Shown here one piece after another: positions 8,219-17,764 of a DNA stretch of 64,000 nt. Under the pieces are notes generated by a model. It was not told where the DNA came from. It saw nothing but the letters and a program-made list of their open reading frames with translations, and ran no database searches. The stretch is from contig NZ_AFWT01000008.1 in the NCBI RefSeq assembly GCF_000224065.1, positions 117,638-181,637 of the forward strand, written 5' to 3'. Within the stretch, counting starts at the first letter, position 1, and the number at the start of each line of letters is the position of its first letter. Source of the stretch: Thiorhodococcus drewsii AZ1 (GTDB lineage: Bacteria > Pseudomonadota > Gammaproteobacteria > Chromatiales > Chromatiaceae). A program made the position numbers and the translations under genes.

Positions 8219-8593
8219 CTAAGTTGAGCGCTTCACGCGCTTGTCGGTGATGTACACCTGCCCATCGAGTTCTGTCGAGCGCAACGCTTCGAGTTTTTCG
8301 CCGGCGCAGAGGACGCTCAAGGATTCGCCTGTTGTCGGGTCGTAGACGATCCCATGCATCGAGCAACGCAGGCGTTCCCGCCCCTCATCGAAGATGGCGT
8401 CGTGCATGCAATCCAGACGGCGCACCATATGCACGCATTGATTCAAGTAGGCGTAGACCTGGCCTTCATGCCGCAACAGGATGGCGGTGTGTGGCTCGCC
8501 CTTGAATAGCAGAGGCACGATCCGGTGTTGCTGATCGTCCAGATCGGCGCTCGCGCAGACCGCCAGCTTACGTTTCTCTCGTATTGTATTCAC
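8219..8593 (-). CDS. Rieske [2Fe-2S] domain protein
   Basis: This 124-residue soluble protein is a single Rieske-type ferredoxin domain. The cluster ligands are visible as CVH (NQCVHM, about residue 53-55) and CSMH (about 77-80), the Cys-X-His and Cys-X2-His pairs. It keeps the family glycine/proline loop (GIVYDPTTGESL). There is no transmembrane anchor or oxygenase partner next to it, so it is probably a small electron-transfer ferredoxin. The following minus-strand gene (8668-8895) lies upstream by 74 bases and may share its transcript. Confidence 0.8.
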   Translation of the reverse strand: MNTIREKRKLAVCASADLDDQQHRIVPLLFKGEPHTAILLRHEGQVYAYLNQCVHMVRRLDCMHDAIFDEGRERLRCSMHGIVYDPTTGESLSVLCAGEKLEALRSTELDGQVYITDKRVKRST

Positions 8594-8667
8594 GGATCAG
8601 AATAGGGCCTTGTAAGCCGGTCTGTTCAGAAACGAGCGGGCACTTTTCGAGTCGATTGGAGGCGTGC

Positions 8668-8895
8668 TCATCCGAGCTGCTCGCGGCGGTAGTTGATGGT
8701 TTTGAACAGCTTGCGAGTGACGTAGGTCGCGAATTCTTCGCTGTTGTCGTAATCCCGTTCGATGGCCAGCGTGGCCAAGGCATCGATCGCGTTCCGCAGC
8801 CGTGCGATTTCGTCCAGTCCCCGGCCGCAGGTCAGACAGCGCTCGCCGTCATCGCGACAGGCATTCTTGCCGTGGCAAGGCTCAAAACGGGCCAT
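8668..8895 (-). CDS. small N-terminal cysteine cluster protein
   Basis: This 75-residue protein has four cysteines in its first 24 residues, in the order PCHGKNACRDDGERCLTCGR, followed by a helical region (LDEIARLRNAIDALATLA and EEFATYVTRKLFKTINYRR). The cysteine arrangement could bind zinc or a cluster. I know of similar short conserved hypothetical proteins in Chromatiaceae but no function. It precedes the Rieske gene on the same strand. The ATG at 8895 is followed at once by the conserved cysteine segment. Confidence 0.65.
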   Translation of the reverse strand: MARFEPCHGKNACRDDGERCLTCGRGLDEIARLRNAIDALATLAIERDYDNSEEFATYVTRKLFKTINYRREQLG

Positions 8896-9144
8896 CGTTC
8901 AATCCTCCAAGAATGCCGTGCAAAGTCTTGCCGTCCGGTGCCTATCGATGCTCGGGGACCAACGGAGGGCGTGTTTTGCTTTGGCGTTGTTGGTAGCACT
9001 AAGCAAACCGCGAGCCAGTATTGATGTTTTAGGATTTCAATGACTTGGGAGTTTTGCGCGCCCTGTGCTACAGCGAATCGTCGTGTTTGCGACAGAGCGC
9101 TGGCGGGGGCGCGTCTCTCAGGCGGCTCCTGAGTGCCTGTTGCC

Positions 9145-11868
9145 TCAGGCTTCGATTGGATGCTGGGTTTTCTTCGGTGCCGCGAACGGTAGCAACAGCG
9201 GTGCGATCTCCGTCGCCGATACCGGCCTGCCATACAGGAATCCCTGGACTTGGTCGCAGTGCTTGGTCTTGAGGAATTCGGCCTGTGCCTCGGCTTCGAC
9301 TCCCTCCGCGATGATGATCTGCCCCAAGGCATGTCCCAGTGCGATGATCGATGCGATGATGGCCATGTCGTTCGGATCCTCGGGGATATCGTGCACGAAC
9401 GACTGGTCGATCTTGAGCTTGTCGATGGGCAGCTGTTTGAGATAACTCAATGAGGAATATCCGGTGCCGAAATCGTCGATGGCGATCTGAACGCCGAGTT
9501 CGCGAATGCGGTTCAACTGCACCACGGAATGCTCCAGGCGTCGCATCACGAAGCTCTCGGTGATCTCCAATTCGATCCAGCGCGGCTCGCAATCGGCCTC
9601 AAGGAGCACTTCGTGTACCGTTTCGGCGAAACCGGCTCCGCGAATCTGATTGCCCGAGATGTTGACGGCGATGCGTCCAAAATCGAGTCCCGCATCGTGC
9701 CAGGCCCTGGCCTGTCGGCAGGCGGTCAGCAGGACCCAGCGCCCGATTTCTAGGATCACTCCATGTTGTTCCGCGATGGGCACGAAGCGCGCTGGTGATA
9801 TGTCTCCCAGTTCGGGATGCCGCCATCGTAGCAAGGCCTCGACACCGCTCAGCTTGCGGTCAGCGAGGTCGAACTGCGGTTGATACACCAGTGCGAATTC
9901 TTCCCGTTCCAACGCCCCCTTCAGCGCAGTGTCGATCACGGCATGCTCGATCGCCACTTTGGTCAGTTCCGCGCTGAAGAACTGATAGCCGTTGCGACCG
10001 TCTTCCTTGGCGCGGTACATGGCGATATCCGCGTTGCGCATCAGCTCGTCGACCTCTTGCCCGTCCTGGGGGTAGATGCAGATGCCCATGCTGGCGGTCA
10101 TGAGGATGGGGTGTCCCCGAACAGGGAACGGCGTCTTGAAAACCTCGATCAACTGTTCGACGGCGACCCTGGCATGCTCGGTCGGTCCGACGCCCTCCAG
10201 CAACACCATGAACTCGTCGCCACTGATACGGGCAACCGTATCCTCCTGACGGACGGCCTTGGCCAGGCGGTGTGCGACCTGTCTCAGCAGCTCATCACCT
10301 GCCGGGTGACCTTGGCTGTCATTGATGTGCTTGAACCGATCCAGATCGACGAAGACGAGCGCCAGTGAGCCCGAGCATCTTTCCGCGCGTTCGATGCTCT
10401 GCTGCAGTCGGGCGTTGAACAGCAAACGGTTCGGGAGCCCTGTCAGTGCATCGTGATGCGCCAAGTGATCCAAGCGTTGCTCGGATTCCTTGATATGGGT
10501 GATGTCGAAGAAGGAGATGATGATCTCGATCAGTTCCCCTCGTGCGTCCGACAAAGGGCTGCCGTTGGCCAGCATCCAGGTGGTGGTCTCGCGGTCCGGT
10601 CGGACGACGCCCAGTAGCATATTTTCCAGCGGTTGTCGGGTGGCGAGAATACGGCTGACGGGATACGACTCCACGGGCAAGGTTTGCATCTGTCGGTCGA
10701 CGAAGCGCCAATAGGGATCGATGGCCAAGCGCCCCGCCATCTGCGCCTCCGAAAGTCCTAGCAGCGTCTCGGCGCGGTCATTCGTCAACAGGATCGATGT
10801 GTCGGGCGCGTGCACGACGACACCGGAATCGAGATGGTCGATGAGGGCGCGCAGCCGCGCCTCGCTGACCTGTAGCGCCTCGTTTTTTGTCTTCAGTTCC
10901 TTGGTGCGCGCCATGACCGTCGCATCCAGCTGATCTCGCGCAAGCCGCAAGCGTTGCTCGGTGGCACGGTGTTCGAGCACGACGCTTTGCAGAATCAGGG
11001 TTGAAATCACCTGGATAGCGATGAAGAGTTGCAGCTCGATGAGATTCGCGTTGGCATCGGCGCCGATGAAGTGGCCATGACCGATGAGGAATGCGGTGAT
11101 CGCCGCAGCGGAGATGAACACGACCGAGGCGAAGGTGATGCTGGGAGTCAGGCGGAACAGGGACCACATGACCAGCGGCGTCAGGCTGACGAGGGCGATG
11201 TGACCCGCGACATGTTCGGGCAGCATCAGACCATGGAGCGCGGTAATGCCCAGCACCACGGCGAAGAGCCAAGCCTCGGGCAGAATCCAGCGTGAGAGCG
11301 AGTGCCGCTCAAGCGATAACAGGAACGGCGTGATGACCAGCACGCCCACGGCGTCGCCCGTCCACCAGGTGGCGAAGGTTGCGCCATAGCGTGACCAAGG
11401 GATGAAGCCGGTGGCACAGAGGCCGGTCACACCGAATAGTGCGCTGAGAAAGGTGCCTGCCACAACGCCGAAGAGGATCAGGGCGAAACCCTGAGCCGCC
11501 GTCTTGTAGGGGCGTGTGGTGTGGGTGGTTCGCTGGATCAGATAGGCCCCGAGGACGGCGCTCAAGACATGGCCGACACCATTCGCGGTGCCGGCCATCA
11601 GCGCGTTCGAGAGGCTCTGCAAGGAACTGGTATCGAGGTAGGCCGAGACGTTTACAGCAAAGGCGCCGAGGAAGATTCCCGGCCAGATCCAATAGCCGCG
11701 CCGCAGCACGGCGGCGAGGATGATCCCGGAAGGGATCCAGACCGGAGAGACGTAACCTGGCGGAAGCGCCAAGCTGTGTCCGAGCTTGGCGGTGGCAAAG
11801 TACAGGATGGCCAGGACCAGGATGTCTCGCCAGCGTTGATACGTTTGCCCTGAGAGTAGGGCTGTCAT
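9145..11868 (-). CDS. MASE1-PAS-GGDEF-EAL c-di-GMP signalling protein
   Basis: This 907-residue inner-membrane protein has an N-terminal MASE1 sensor with eight or so helices (residues about 13-300; PPGYVSPVWIPSGIILAAVL is typical), a short coiled coil, a PAS domain (about 350-465), a GGDEF domain with RISGDEFMVLLEG (about 585-600) and an EAL domain with VEALLRWRHP (about 690), EITES, and DDFGTGYSSLSYLKQLP. The cyclase signature reads SGDEF rather than GGDEF; this variant is often active. The EAL residues needed for phosphodiesterase look present, so it may both make and break c-di-GMP. The ATG at 11868 follows GGAAGA. It lies 67 bases after the histidine kinase gene, so co-transcription is possible. 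Confidence 0.9.
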   Translation of the reverse strand: MTALLSGQTYQRWRDILVLAILYFATAKLGHSLALPPGYVSPVWIPSGIILAAVLRRGYWIWPGIFLGAFAVNVSAYLDTSSLQSLSNALMAGTANGVGHVLSAVLGAYLIQRTTHTTRPYKTAAQGFALILFGVVAGTFLSALFGVTGLCATGFIPWSRYGATFATWWTGDAVGVLVITPFLLSLERHSLSRWILPEAWLFAVVLGITALHGLMLPEHVAGHIALVSLTPLVMWSLFRLTPSITFASVVFISAAAITAFLIGHGHFIGADANANLIELQLFIAIQVISTLILQSVVLEHRATEQRLRLARDQLDATVMARTKELKTKNEALQVSEARLRALIDHLDSGVVVHAPDTSILLTNDRAETLLGLSEAQMAGRLAIDPYWRFVDRQMQTLPVESYPVSRILATRQPLENMLLGVVRPDRETTTWMLANGSPLSDARGELIEIIISFFDITHIKESEQRLDHLAHHDALTGLPNRLLFNARLQQSIERAERCSGSLALVFVDLDRFKHINDSQGHPAGDELLRQVAHRLAKAVRQEDTVARISGDEFMVLLEGVGPTEHARVAVEQLIEVFKTPFPVRGHPILMTASMGICIYPQDGQEVDELMRNADIAMYRAKEDGRNGYQFFSAELTKVAIEHAVIDTALKGALEREEFALVYQPQFDLADRKLSGVEALLRWRHPELGDISPARFVPIAEQHGVILEIGRWVLLTACRQARAWHDAGLDFGRIAVNISGNQIRGAGFAETVHEVLLEADCEPRWIELEITESFVMRRLEHSVVQLNRIRELGVQIAIDDFGTGYSSLSYLKQLPIDKLKIDQSFVHDIPEDPNDMAIIASIIALGHALGQIIIAEGVEAEAQAEFLKTKHCDQVQGFLYGRPVSATEIAPLLLPFAAPKKTQHPIEA

Positions 11869-11935
11869 GGGTGTCTTCCAGCTTGCGCAGTCTATCGTTG
11901 GCGCTAAGGATACAGGGACGACGCAATCCGCTCTC

Positions 11936-13330
11936 TCATTCTGACGTTTCAGCACCAGGGACTGTGCTATCGGTTGTATCGGTTGAATGCTGGCCGCTGG
12001 CAACCGGATGCGCGGTTTCCTTCTCGCCCCTCAGCTTCAGAACGACCCGATGCCCACCAGACCCGGCCTCGTTCACATACCCCCACCCAAGTCGCTCCGT
12101 CAGCTGTGCGGTCAATTGCAGACCCAATCCGAATCCGAGCGATTGTTGCGTTTCCTCCTGGGACTCCGGGCGGCTGTTGAGGATCTCGATACGGCCTTCC
12201 TGTTGTCGGATCGAGACCCATCCGTCCCAGGTGTGCTGGAAGGCGTTGCGGATGAGGTTGCCGAGTACGATGCGAGCGGGAACCTCGGGGACAGAGAGGT
12301 TGTACGGGTGGGTGTCCAGACAGATGCAAACGCGCTTTTCGTTGAGCAGATAGCGCATTTCCTCGACCAATTCCTCGACGAGCGCGTCAAGTCGTACAGG
12401 GTGCGACGAGGGTGCCTCTCGACCCTCACGGCTCAGCCAGAGCAGGGTTTCGGTCAGGTGCTGCATGTTGAGGCTGGCCCGGTTCATGCGCTCGAGCACT
12501 TGGCTCTGGCGGATATCGACCGGGTTTTCGCTCGTTTCCCGCAAGCGAGACAGCAGCTCCAGATTGCTGCGGATGACGGCGATTGGGGTGCGCAGCTCGT
12601 GACTGGCGTGACGCAGAAAGCGGTGCTCGCGCTCCAGGCTCTCCTGCACCGAGGAGAGGCTGGTCCGGATCAGTTCGGCGAGCGCGTTGAGCTCGGGGTA
12701 GGAGAAGTCAGGCGGCGGCTCGCGCAGACGCTGGGGATCGAGCGCTCCGGTCCAGCGTCCGAGCGCGGCGACCGGGCGCGAGATGCGCCTCAGCAGCAAC
12801 CATATGATGAGACCGAGCGTCGCCACGATGAGGATGCTGATGATGATCAGGGTATGCATCGACCGGGCGGCATTGCGGCCGATGATCTTCGGCGAGGTTG
12901 CGGCGGATACGGTCTTGGCGATGAAGAGCGTTTGACCCTGGCGCTCCAGACGCATGGCGAAATGGATGATGTCGGGGTGTTCCAGCCAGCGCGATGTGTG
13001 CTGCTTGTAGAGTAGGCACTGGGCCTCGGGCGGCTCGGGGAAGGCCGCCTGGATCTCGGGCGGCATTCGCCCCCAGTTGCGGGTGATGTGATAGCCGCTG
13101 AAGAGACTCGGCGCCTCTCGCTGATCGAAGGGCACGCCATTCAGATAGCGCTCGGCGGCTCGCTCCATGTTGCTGGCGACGATGTTGTCCATGCCGCGAA
13201 TGAAGAACTGGACCGAGAGCCAGGAGTAGCCGACCACCAGGACGCAGCCCAGGGCCAGGAAGGAGAAGATCAGGAACCATTTGAGACTCAGCTGCCCGCG
13301 CGCATTGCCCGGTATCGGCGATGCCTTCAT
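11936..13330 (-). CDS. two-component sensor histidine kinase
   Basis: This 464-residue kinase has TM1 (WFLIFSFLALGCVLVVGYSWL), a periplasmic sensor of about 150 residues, TM2 (MHTLIIISILIVATLGLIIWLLL, about 175-200), a HAMP-like linker, the H-box HASHELRTPIAVIRSN with the phospho-accepting His, an N-box NLIRNAFQHT and a G-box GFGLGLQLTAQL. Its ATG overlaps the response-regulator stop (ATGA at 13327-13330). The periplasmic domain is not one I can name. Context, directly downstream of an RND efflux operon, suggests it senses an envelope stress or a pump substrate. Confidence 0.9.
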   Translation of the reverse strand: MKASPIPGNARGQLSLKWFLIFSFLALGCVLVVGYSWLSVQFFIRGMDNIVASNMERAAERYLNGVPFDQREAPSLFSGYHITRNWGRMPPEIQAAFPEPPEAQCLLYKQHTSRWLEHPDIIHFAMRLERQGQTLFIAKTVSAATSPKIIGRNAARSMHTLIIISILIVATLGLIIWLLLRRISRPVAALGRWTGALDPQRLREPPPDFSYPELNALAELIRTSLSSVQESLEREHRFLRHASHELRTPIAVIRSNLELLSRLRETSENPVDIRQSQVLERMNRASLNMQHLTETLLWLSREGREAPSSHPVRLDALVEELVEEMRYLLNEKRVCICLDTHPYNLSVPEVPARIVLGNLIRNAFQHTWDGWVSIRQQEGRIEILNSRPESQEETQQSLGFGLGLQLTAQLTERLGWGYVNEAGSGGHRVVLKLRGEKETAHPVASGQHSTDTTDSTVPGAETSE

Positions 13331-14001
13331 GGGTCCGGTCCCTTGATGACGAAGCCGTGACCGGGAACGGTCTGAATGAGCTGAGTGGGGAAGGGCGCGT
13401 CGACCGCCTTGCGCAGATGGAAGAGGTGCACCTTGAGGCTGTCGCTGTCCGGCATCTCCTCGCCCCAGACCGCCGACTCCAGCGCCTGCCGGGAGACCAC
13501 GGCAGGTGAGGCGCGCATCAGCGTCTCCAGCAGCCGCCAACCGGTCGGAGTCAGCTTGAGGGACTGCCCGGCGCGGGTCGCCGACCGCTCGGCCAGGTTC
13601 ATCTCCAGGTCCGCGCAGCGCAGACACTGAGCCTGGCCGCTGCGGCGCCGGGCCAGGGCCTGGACCCGCACCACCAGTTCCTGGAGGGCGAATGGCTTGA
13701 CCAGATAGTCGTCGGTGCCGGCGCGGAATCCGTCGAGCTTGTCCTCGAGCTGGTCGCGGGCGGTGAGCATCAGGATGGGGGTGTCGTTGCCGTCCGTGCG
13801 CAGACGTTGGCAGACGCTCAGACCGTCGAGCCGGGGCAGGTTGAGATCCAGCAGCAGTGCGTCGTAGTGCCCGCGCCGCATCAGCTCCAGTCCGGCCATG
13901 CCGTTGCTGGCATGGTCGCAGCGGATGCCTTCCAGATCCAGATAATCGACGAGGGTCTGGGCCAGGTCCAGGTCGTCCTCGACCAGCAGCAGGGTCAGCA
14001 T
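13327..14001 (-). CDS. OmpR/PhoB-family response regulator
   Basis: This 224-residue regulator has a receiver domain (LLLVEDDLDLAQTLVDYL, phospho-Asp in LLLDLNLPRLDG, Thr in LMLTARD, Lys in DYLVKPF) and a C-terminal winged-helix DNA-binding domain (LTPTGWRLLETLM, HLFHLRKAVD). It is of the QseB/PmrA/TctD type. The ATG at 14001 has GGAGG 5 bases upstream. Its first nine codons, with the start, occur a second time at 14598-14624 on the other side of the repeat array, where the ancestral start overlapped the end of the RND gene. Probable target: the efflux operon upstream. Confidence 0.92.
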   Translation of the reverse strand: MLTLLLVEDDLDLAQTLVDYLDLEGIRCDHASNGMAGLELMRRGHYDALLLDLNLPRLDGLSVCQRLRTDGNDTPILMLTARDQLEDKLDGFRAGTDDYLVKPFALQELVVRVQALARRRSGQAQCLRCADLEMNLAERSATRAGQSLKLTPTGWRLLETLMRASPAVVSRQALESAVWGEEMPDSDSLKVHLFHLRKAVDAPFPTQLIQTVPGHGFVIKGPDP

Positions 14002-14004
14002 GGC
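13978..14004. repeat. 27-bp direct repeat, left copy (start of the regulator gene)
   Basis: These 27 bases include the start codon and first eight codons of the response regulator. They recur exactly at 14598-14624, directly flanking the tandem array on the other side. The identity stops sharply at both ends of each copy. Confidence 0.9.
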
Positions 14005-14017
14005 CGCCTCCGCCCGC

Positions 14018-14597
14018 GAGCCCGGCGTAGGGCGCAATAGCGATAGCGTATTGCGCCGCATGATCGCATGCGGTTTGCGCTTCGCTGTGATGGTTGGCGG
14101 AGAGGTGCTGAACAATCGAGGAATAGAGGTCGAAAGAAACCTGCCGCGTAGGGTACGGGTTGCCTTTCGGCGCAATACGCTGCGCTATTGCGCCCTACGT
14201 GTTGCTTATCCCTGCGAGCCCGGTGTAGGGCGCAATAGCGATAGCGTATTGCGCCGTATGATCGCATGAGGCTCGCACTTCGCTGCCGAGGTTGGCGGAG
14301 AGGCGCTGAACACGCGAAGAATGGAGGTCGAAAGGAACCTGCCGCGTAGGGTGCGGGCTGTCTTTCGGCGCAATACGCTGCGCTATTGCGCCCTACGTGT
14401 TGCCTATTCTCGCGAGCCCGGCGTAGGGCGCAATAGCGATAGCGTATTGCGCCGCATGATCGCATGCGGCTCGCGCTTCGCTGCGATGGTTGGCGGAGAG
14501 GGGCTGAACACGCGAAGAATGGAGGTCGAAAGGAACCTGCCGCGTAGGGTGCGGGCTGCCTTTCGGCGCAATACGCTGCGCTATTGCGCCCTACGTG
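14018..14597. repeat. tandem array of three 198-bp units with 30-bp terminal inverted repeats
   Basis: Units begin at 14018, 14216 and 14414, exactly 198 bp apart; the third lacks its last spacer. In each, a 172-bp core (14027-14198, 14225-14396, 14423-14594) starts with GTAGGGCGCAATAGCG and ends with CGCTATTGCGCCCTAC, so the core has about 30-bp inverted ends, each end itself a hairpin. The units are nearly identical, with scattered substitutions. The core resembles REP/BIME or MITE-like non-autonomous elements; a short relative is at 53499-53574. Because 198 is a multiple of three, one minus-strand frame (start 14621) stays open through all units, but it has no protein-like composition. Confidence 0.9.
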
Positions 14598-14624
14598 CTC
14601 GACCAGCAGCAGGGTCAGCATGGC
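14598..14624. repeat. 27-bp direct repeat, right copy (end of the RND gene)
   Basis: This exact second copy of the regulator start overlaps the last codons and TGA of the RND transporter gene (TGA at 14617-14615) and is preceded by a strong AAGGAGGAG ribosome-binding site. It marks where the regulator gene began before the array was inserted. Confidence 0.9.
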
Positions 14625-17600
14625 TGCTGCTCCTCCTTGCGATGCGACAGTAGGCGCCGGCGCAAGCGACCGATCAGACCGGCGACGTCCTGCTGGATCA
14701 GCAGCAGGGCCGGGATGAAGATGAGGGTGATGAAGGTCGCGAACATGATGCCGTAGCCCAGCGAGACCGCCGCCGGGATCAGGAACTGCGCCTGCAGCGA
14801 GGTCTCGCCGAGCAGCGGCACCAGGCCGGCGAAGGTGGTGAAGGAGGTCAGCAGCACCGCCCGCAGCCGGTCGAGTCCGGCGTGCGCGGCTGCCTCGCGC
14901 ACGTCGTCGGCATGTTTGTGCAGCTCGTTGAAACGGGCGGTCAGCAGCAGGCTGTCGTTCACCACCACGCCGCTCAGGGCGATGATGCCGTTGAGCGAGA
15001 GGATGCCGAGCGAGAGCCCGTTGATCCAGTGTCCCAGAATGGCCCCGACGATCCCGAAGGGGATGGCCGTCATGATGAGCAGCGGCTGGACGTAGGAGCC
15101 CAGCGGGATCGCCAGCAGCAGATAGATGAGCAGCATCGCCAGCATGAACATCTGGGCCATGGACGCCTGGGTCTCGGCCTGTTCCTCGGCCTCGCCGGCG
15201 AAATGGATGTCGAGCCCAGGATACTGGCGCTCAAGTCGGGGGGCCACATCGGCCCGCAGCTGGGCAACCAGCTCGGTCGACGAGAGCTGCTCCTTGTCGA
15301 CGTCGGAGGAGAGGTAGACCGCGCGCTTGCCGTCGATGCGGGTGATGGTGTCGCGGGTGTAGCCGAAGGTCAGGGTCGCCACGCTGGCGAGCGGCACCAC
15401 GGATCCGTCCGGCGTGCGCACCCGTGCCTGGAGCACGTCGGCCGCGCTCTGACGGTCGGCCTCCGGATAGCGGACCTTGACCTCGATCTCGTCGCTGTCG
15501 CGCTGATAGCGCTGCACCACCTGGCCGCTGAAGGACTGGAGCACCTGGACGGCGAGGGAACTGGTGGTCATCCCCAGCGCGCGCCCCTGCTGGGTCAGCT
15601 CCAGTCGCAGCTGGGGCTGGCCGGGCTCCAGGTTGTCCTCGATGCCGAAGACGGCCGGGATCTGTTGCAGATGCGCCTTGAGCGCCTCGCCGGCCAGGGT
15701 CAGCACCTCGTCGTCGTTGGCGCGCAGCTCCACTCGCAGCGCCGAGACCATGCGCCGGAAGCTCTGGATGTTGAGCGTGCGCACGCCCTCCGGGAGTCCG
15801 GCCGCCTCGCGCCAGCGCTTGGTGAAGACGCGGATGTCGTAGGGCGGATCGGCGTGCAGCTCGACCGTCACCCGGCCGGACTGGTCGCCCGAGGACAGCA
15901 CCTGCAGATTGGCGATGCCGCTTTCGCCCTTGTCCTTGCGCAGTTCGCGGTCGACCGCGTAGGCCAGCGACTCAAGCCGGTCGAGCGCCCGGTGGGTCTG
16001 GCCGAAGCTGGCGTCGTTGCGCATGGTCACCTGGGCGCGCACCGTGTCCCCGAGGATGTCCGGGAAGAAGCTGAGACGGACCGCGCCGGTGAAGGGCATG
16101 GAAATCACCAGCACCAGCACGGTCAGGAAGATGAGGACGGTCGCGTAGCGATGGATCAGCGCCTGCTCCAGCAGCGGCCGGTAGAGGCGGTCGCGGAAGA
16201 GTGTCATCCCCAGATCCGCGCCGCGCTGCACCCATTGCCAGCCGCGTAGCAGCGGGTTGCGGGTCGGTCGGCGATGGGTCTTGAGATGGGCCAGATGGGC
16301 CGGCAGGATCAGCTTGGACTCGACGATCGAGAGGATCAGACAGATGGCCACCACGTCGGCGAACTGGGCGTAGAGCTCGCCCAGGTGGCCCTGGATCTGG
16401 GACAGGGCGTAGAAGGCGGCGACCGTGGTGAAGACGCCGAAGAGCGTCGGCACCGCCACCCTCAGCGTCCCCCGGATGGTGTTGCCCAGGGTGTCGCCGC
16501 GCTCGGAGCGCAGTGTGTAGACACTTTCGCCGACCACCACCGCATCGTCGACCACGATGCCCAGGGCCATGATGAAGCCGAAGGTGGTGAAGGCGTTGAG
16601 CGAGAGCCCCATGAGGCCGTCGCCCATGAAATAGAGGGTGCCGAAGAAGATGAAGGGCAATCCCATGGCGACCCAGAAGGCCAGGGTCAGATCGAGAAAG
16701 GCGGCGAGCAGCACGAACACCAGCAGGATGCCGGTCAGGGCGTTGCGCACCAGCAGTTCGAGCCGGCTCTGGATGCTCTCGCTGCGGTCGTACCAAGTGG
16801 CCAGCTCGACGCCTTTCGGTAGCTCGCCGCTCGTCTGCCAGGCGTCCGCGACCCTGCGTGCGGCCTTGACCGTGTCGATGATGTCGTCCTGCCCGGTGGT
16901 GATCACCTGCAGTCCGATGCTGTCTTGCCCCTGATAGCGCAGGAGCGAGGAGGTGAGGTCGTCGTAGGCGTCGCGGATCCGGGTCACGTCCCCGAGACGG
17001 ATCTCGCGCCCGTCGGCGCCCGTGATCAGGGGGATGGCGGCGAATTCCTCTACCCGGTAGGCCTGCTCCGATGCCTTGAGCTGCAGATAGAGATCGCGGT
17101 CGCGCAGCACCGCCGTCATGGTGTTGGAGGATCCGGCGTTGACCGCCTCCTCCACGTCCGAGAGCGAGAGTCCGTAGGCCTGCAGCCGGCCCTCGTCGAT
17201 CTCGACCACCATCATGGGGTCCAGCCAGCCGGAGATGGTGACCCGGCTGATCTCGGGTGTGGCCATGAGGTCGGACTTGAGCTCGTCGGCCAGGCGCTGA
17301 AGGGTGTGGCGATCGGCGTCGCCGTAGAGCTGCAGCCAGAGCGAGTGTTCCTCGCGCTCGGCCTTCTGGATGACCGGATTCTTGGCGTCGGCCGGGAAGG
17401 TCGAGATGGCGTCGACCTTTGTCTTGACGTCGGTCAGCAGGGTGTCGAGGTCGTAGTCCGACTGCTTCTCGATGGTGACGGTGACGCCGCTGCCGGTCGA
17501 GCTGCTGGTGATGCTGTCGATGCCGGTGACGCCTTCGAGCTGATCCTCGATCTTGATCGCCAGCCCTTCCTCGGACTGCTGGGCCGAGCCGCTGTCGTAG

Positions 17601-17764
17601 GAGACGGACACCGTGATGCTGTTCGGCTCCAGGCTGGGAAAGGCCTCCTTGCGCAGATCGCCGGCGGAGAAGACGCCCGCGAGGATCACCAGGATCATCA
17701 GCAGGTTGGCCGCGACCGGGTTGCGCGCGAACCAGCCGATGATGCCGCCTCTGTCAGTCCTCAT
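14615..17764 (-). CDS. RND efflux transporter permease (HAE1/AcrB superfamily)
   Basis: This 1049-residue inner-membrane pump has the usual plan: TM1 near the start (NPVAANLLMILVILAGVF), two large periplasmic loops (about 35-330 and 560-860), and TM clusters, including GIVVDDAVVVGESVYTL with the paired aspartates that carry protons in TM4. The second half repeats the pattern (SLGILSLNGIIALSGVVVND). It works with the adaptor and channel encoded upstream to expel drugs, detergents or metals to the outside; the sequence does not give the substrate. Its start overlaps the adaptor gene by 11 bases. Its stop lies in the 27-bp repeat beside the inserted array. Confidence 0.92.
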   Translation of the reverse strand: MRTDRGGIIGWFARNPVAANLLMILVILAGVFSAGDLRKEAFPSLEPNSITVSVSYDSGSAQQSEEGLAIKIEDQLEGVTGIDSITSSSTGSGVTVTIEKQSDYDLDTLLTDVKTKVDAISTFPADAKNPVIQKAEREEHSLWLQLYGDADRHTLQRLADELKSDLMATPEISRVTISGWLDPMMVVEIDEGRLQAYGLSLSDVEEAVNAGSSNTMTAVLRDRDLYLQLKASEQAYRVEEFAAIPLITGADGREIRLGDVTRIRDAYDDLTSSLLRYQGQDSIGLQVITTGQDDIIDTVKAARRVADAWQTSGELPKGVELATWYDRSESIQSRLELLVRNALTGILLVFVLLAAFLDLTLAFWVAMGLPFIFFGTLYFMGDGLMGLSLNAFTTFGFIMALGIVVDDAVVVGESVYTLRSERGDTLGNTIRGTLRVAVPTLFGVFTTVAAFYALSQIQGHLGELYAQFADVVAICLILSIVESKLILPAHLAHLKTHRRPTRNPLLRGWQWVQRGADLGMTLFRDRLYRPLLEQALIHRYATVLIFLTVLVLVISMPFTGAVRLSFFPDILGDTVRAQVTMRNDASFGQTHRALDRLESLAYAVDRELRKDKGESGIANLQVLSSGDQSGRVTVELHADPPYDIRVFTKRWREAAGLPEGVRTLNIQSFRRMVSALRVELRANDDEVLTLAGEALKAHLQQIPAVFGIEDNLEPGQPQLRLELTQQGRALGMTTSSLAVQVLQSFSGQVVQRYQRDSDEIEVKVRYPEADRQSAADVLQARVRTPDGSVVPLASVATLTFGYTRDTITRIDGKRAVYLSSDVDKEQLSSTELVAQLRADVAPRLERQYPGLDIHFAGEAEEQAETQASMAQMFMLAMLLIYLLLAIPLGSYVQPLLIMTAIPFGIVGAILGHWINGLSLGILSLNGIIALSGVVVNDSLLLTARFNELHKHADDVREAAAHAGLDRLRAVLLTSFTTFAGLVPLLGETSLQAQFLIPAAVSLGYGIMFATFITLIFIPALLLIQQDVAGLIGRLRRRLLSHRKEEQQPC

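Noticed and set aside
14018..14597. CRISPR array
   Set aside because: The units are 198 bp, nearly identical throughout, and have no short direct repeats with unique spacers.
13995..14621. 208-codon minus-strand frame beginning with the regulator's first residues and running through the 198-bp repeats
   Set aside because: It is a by-product of the duplicated start and repeat units whose length is a multiple of three; its composition is not protein-like.
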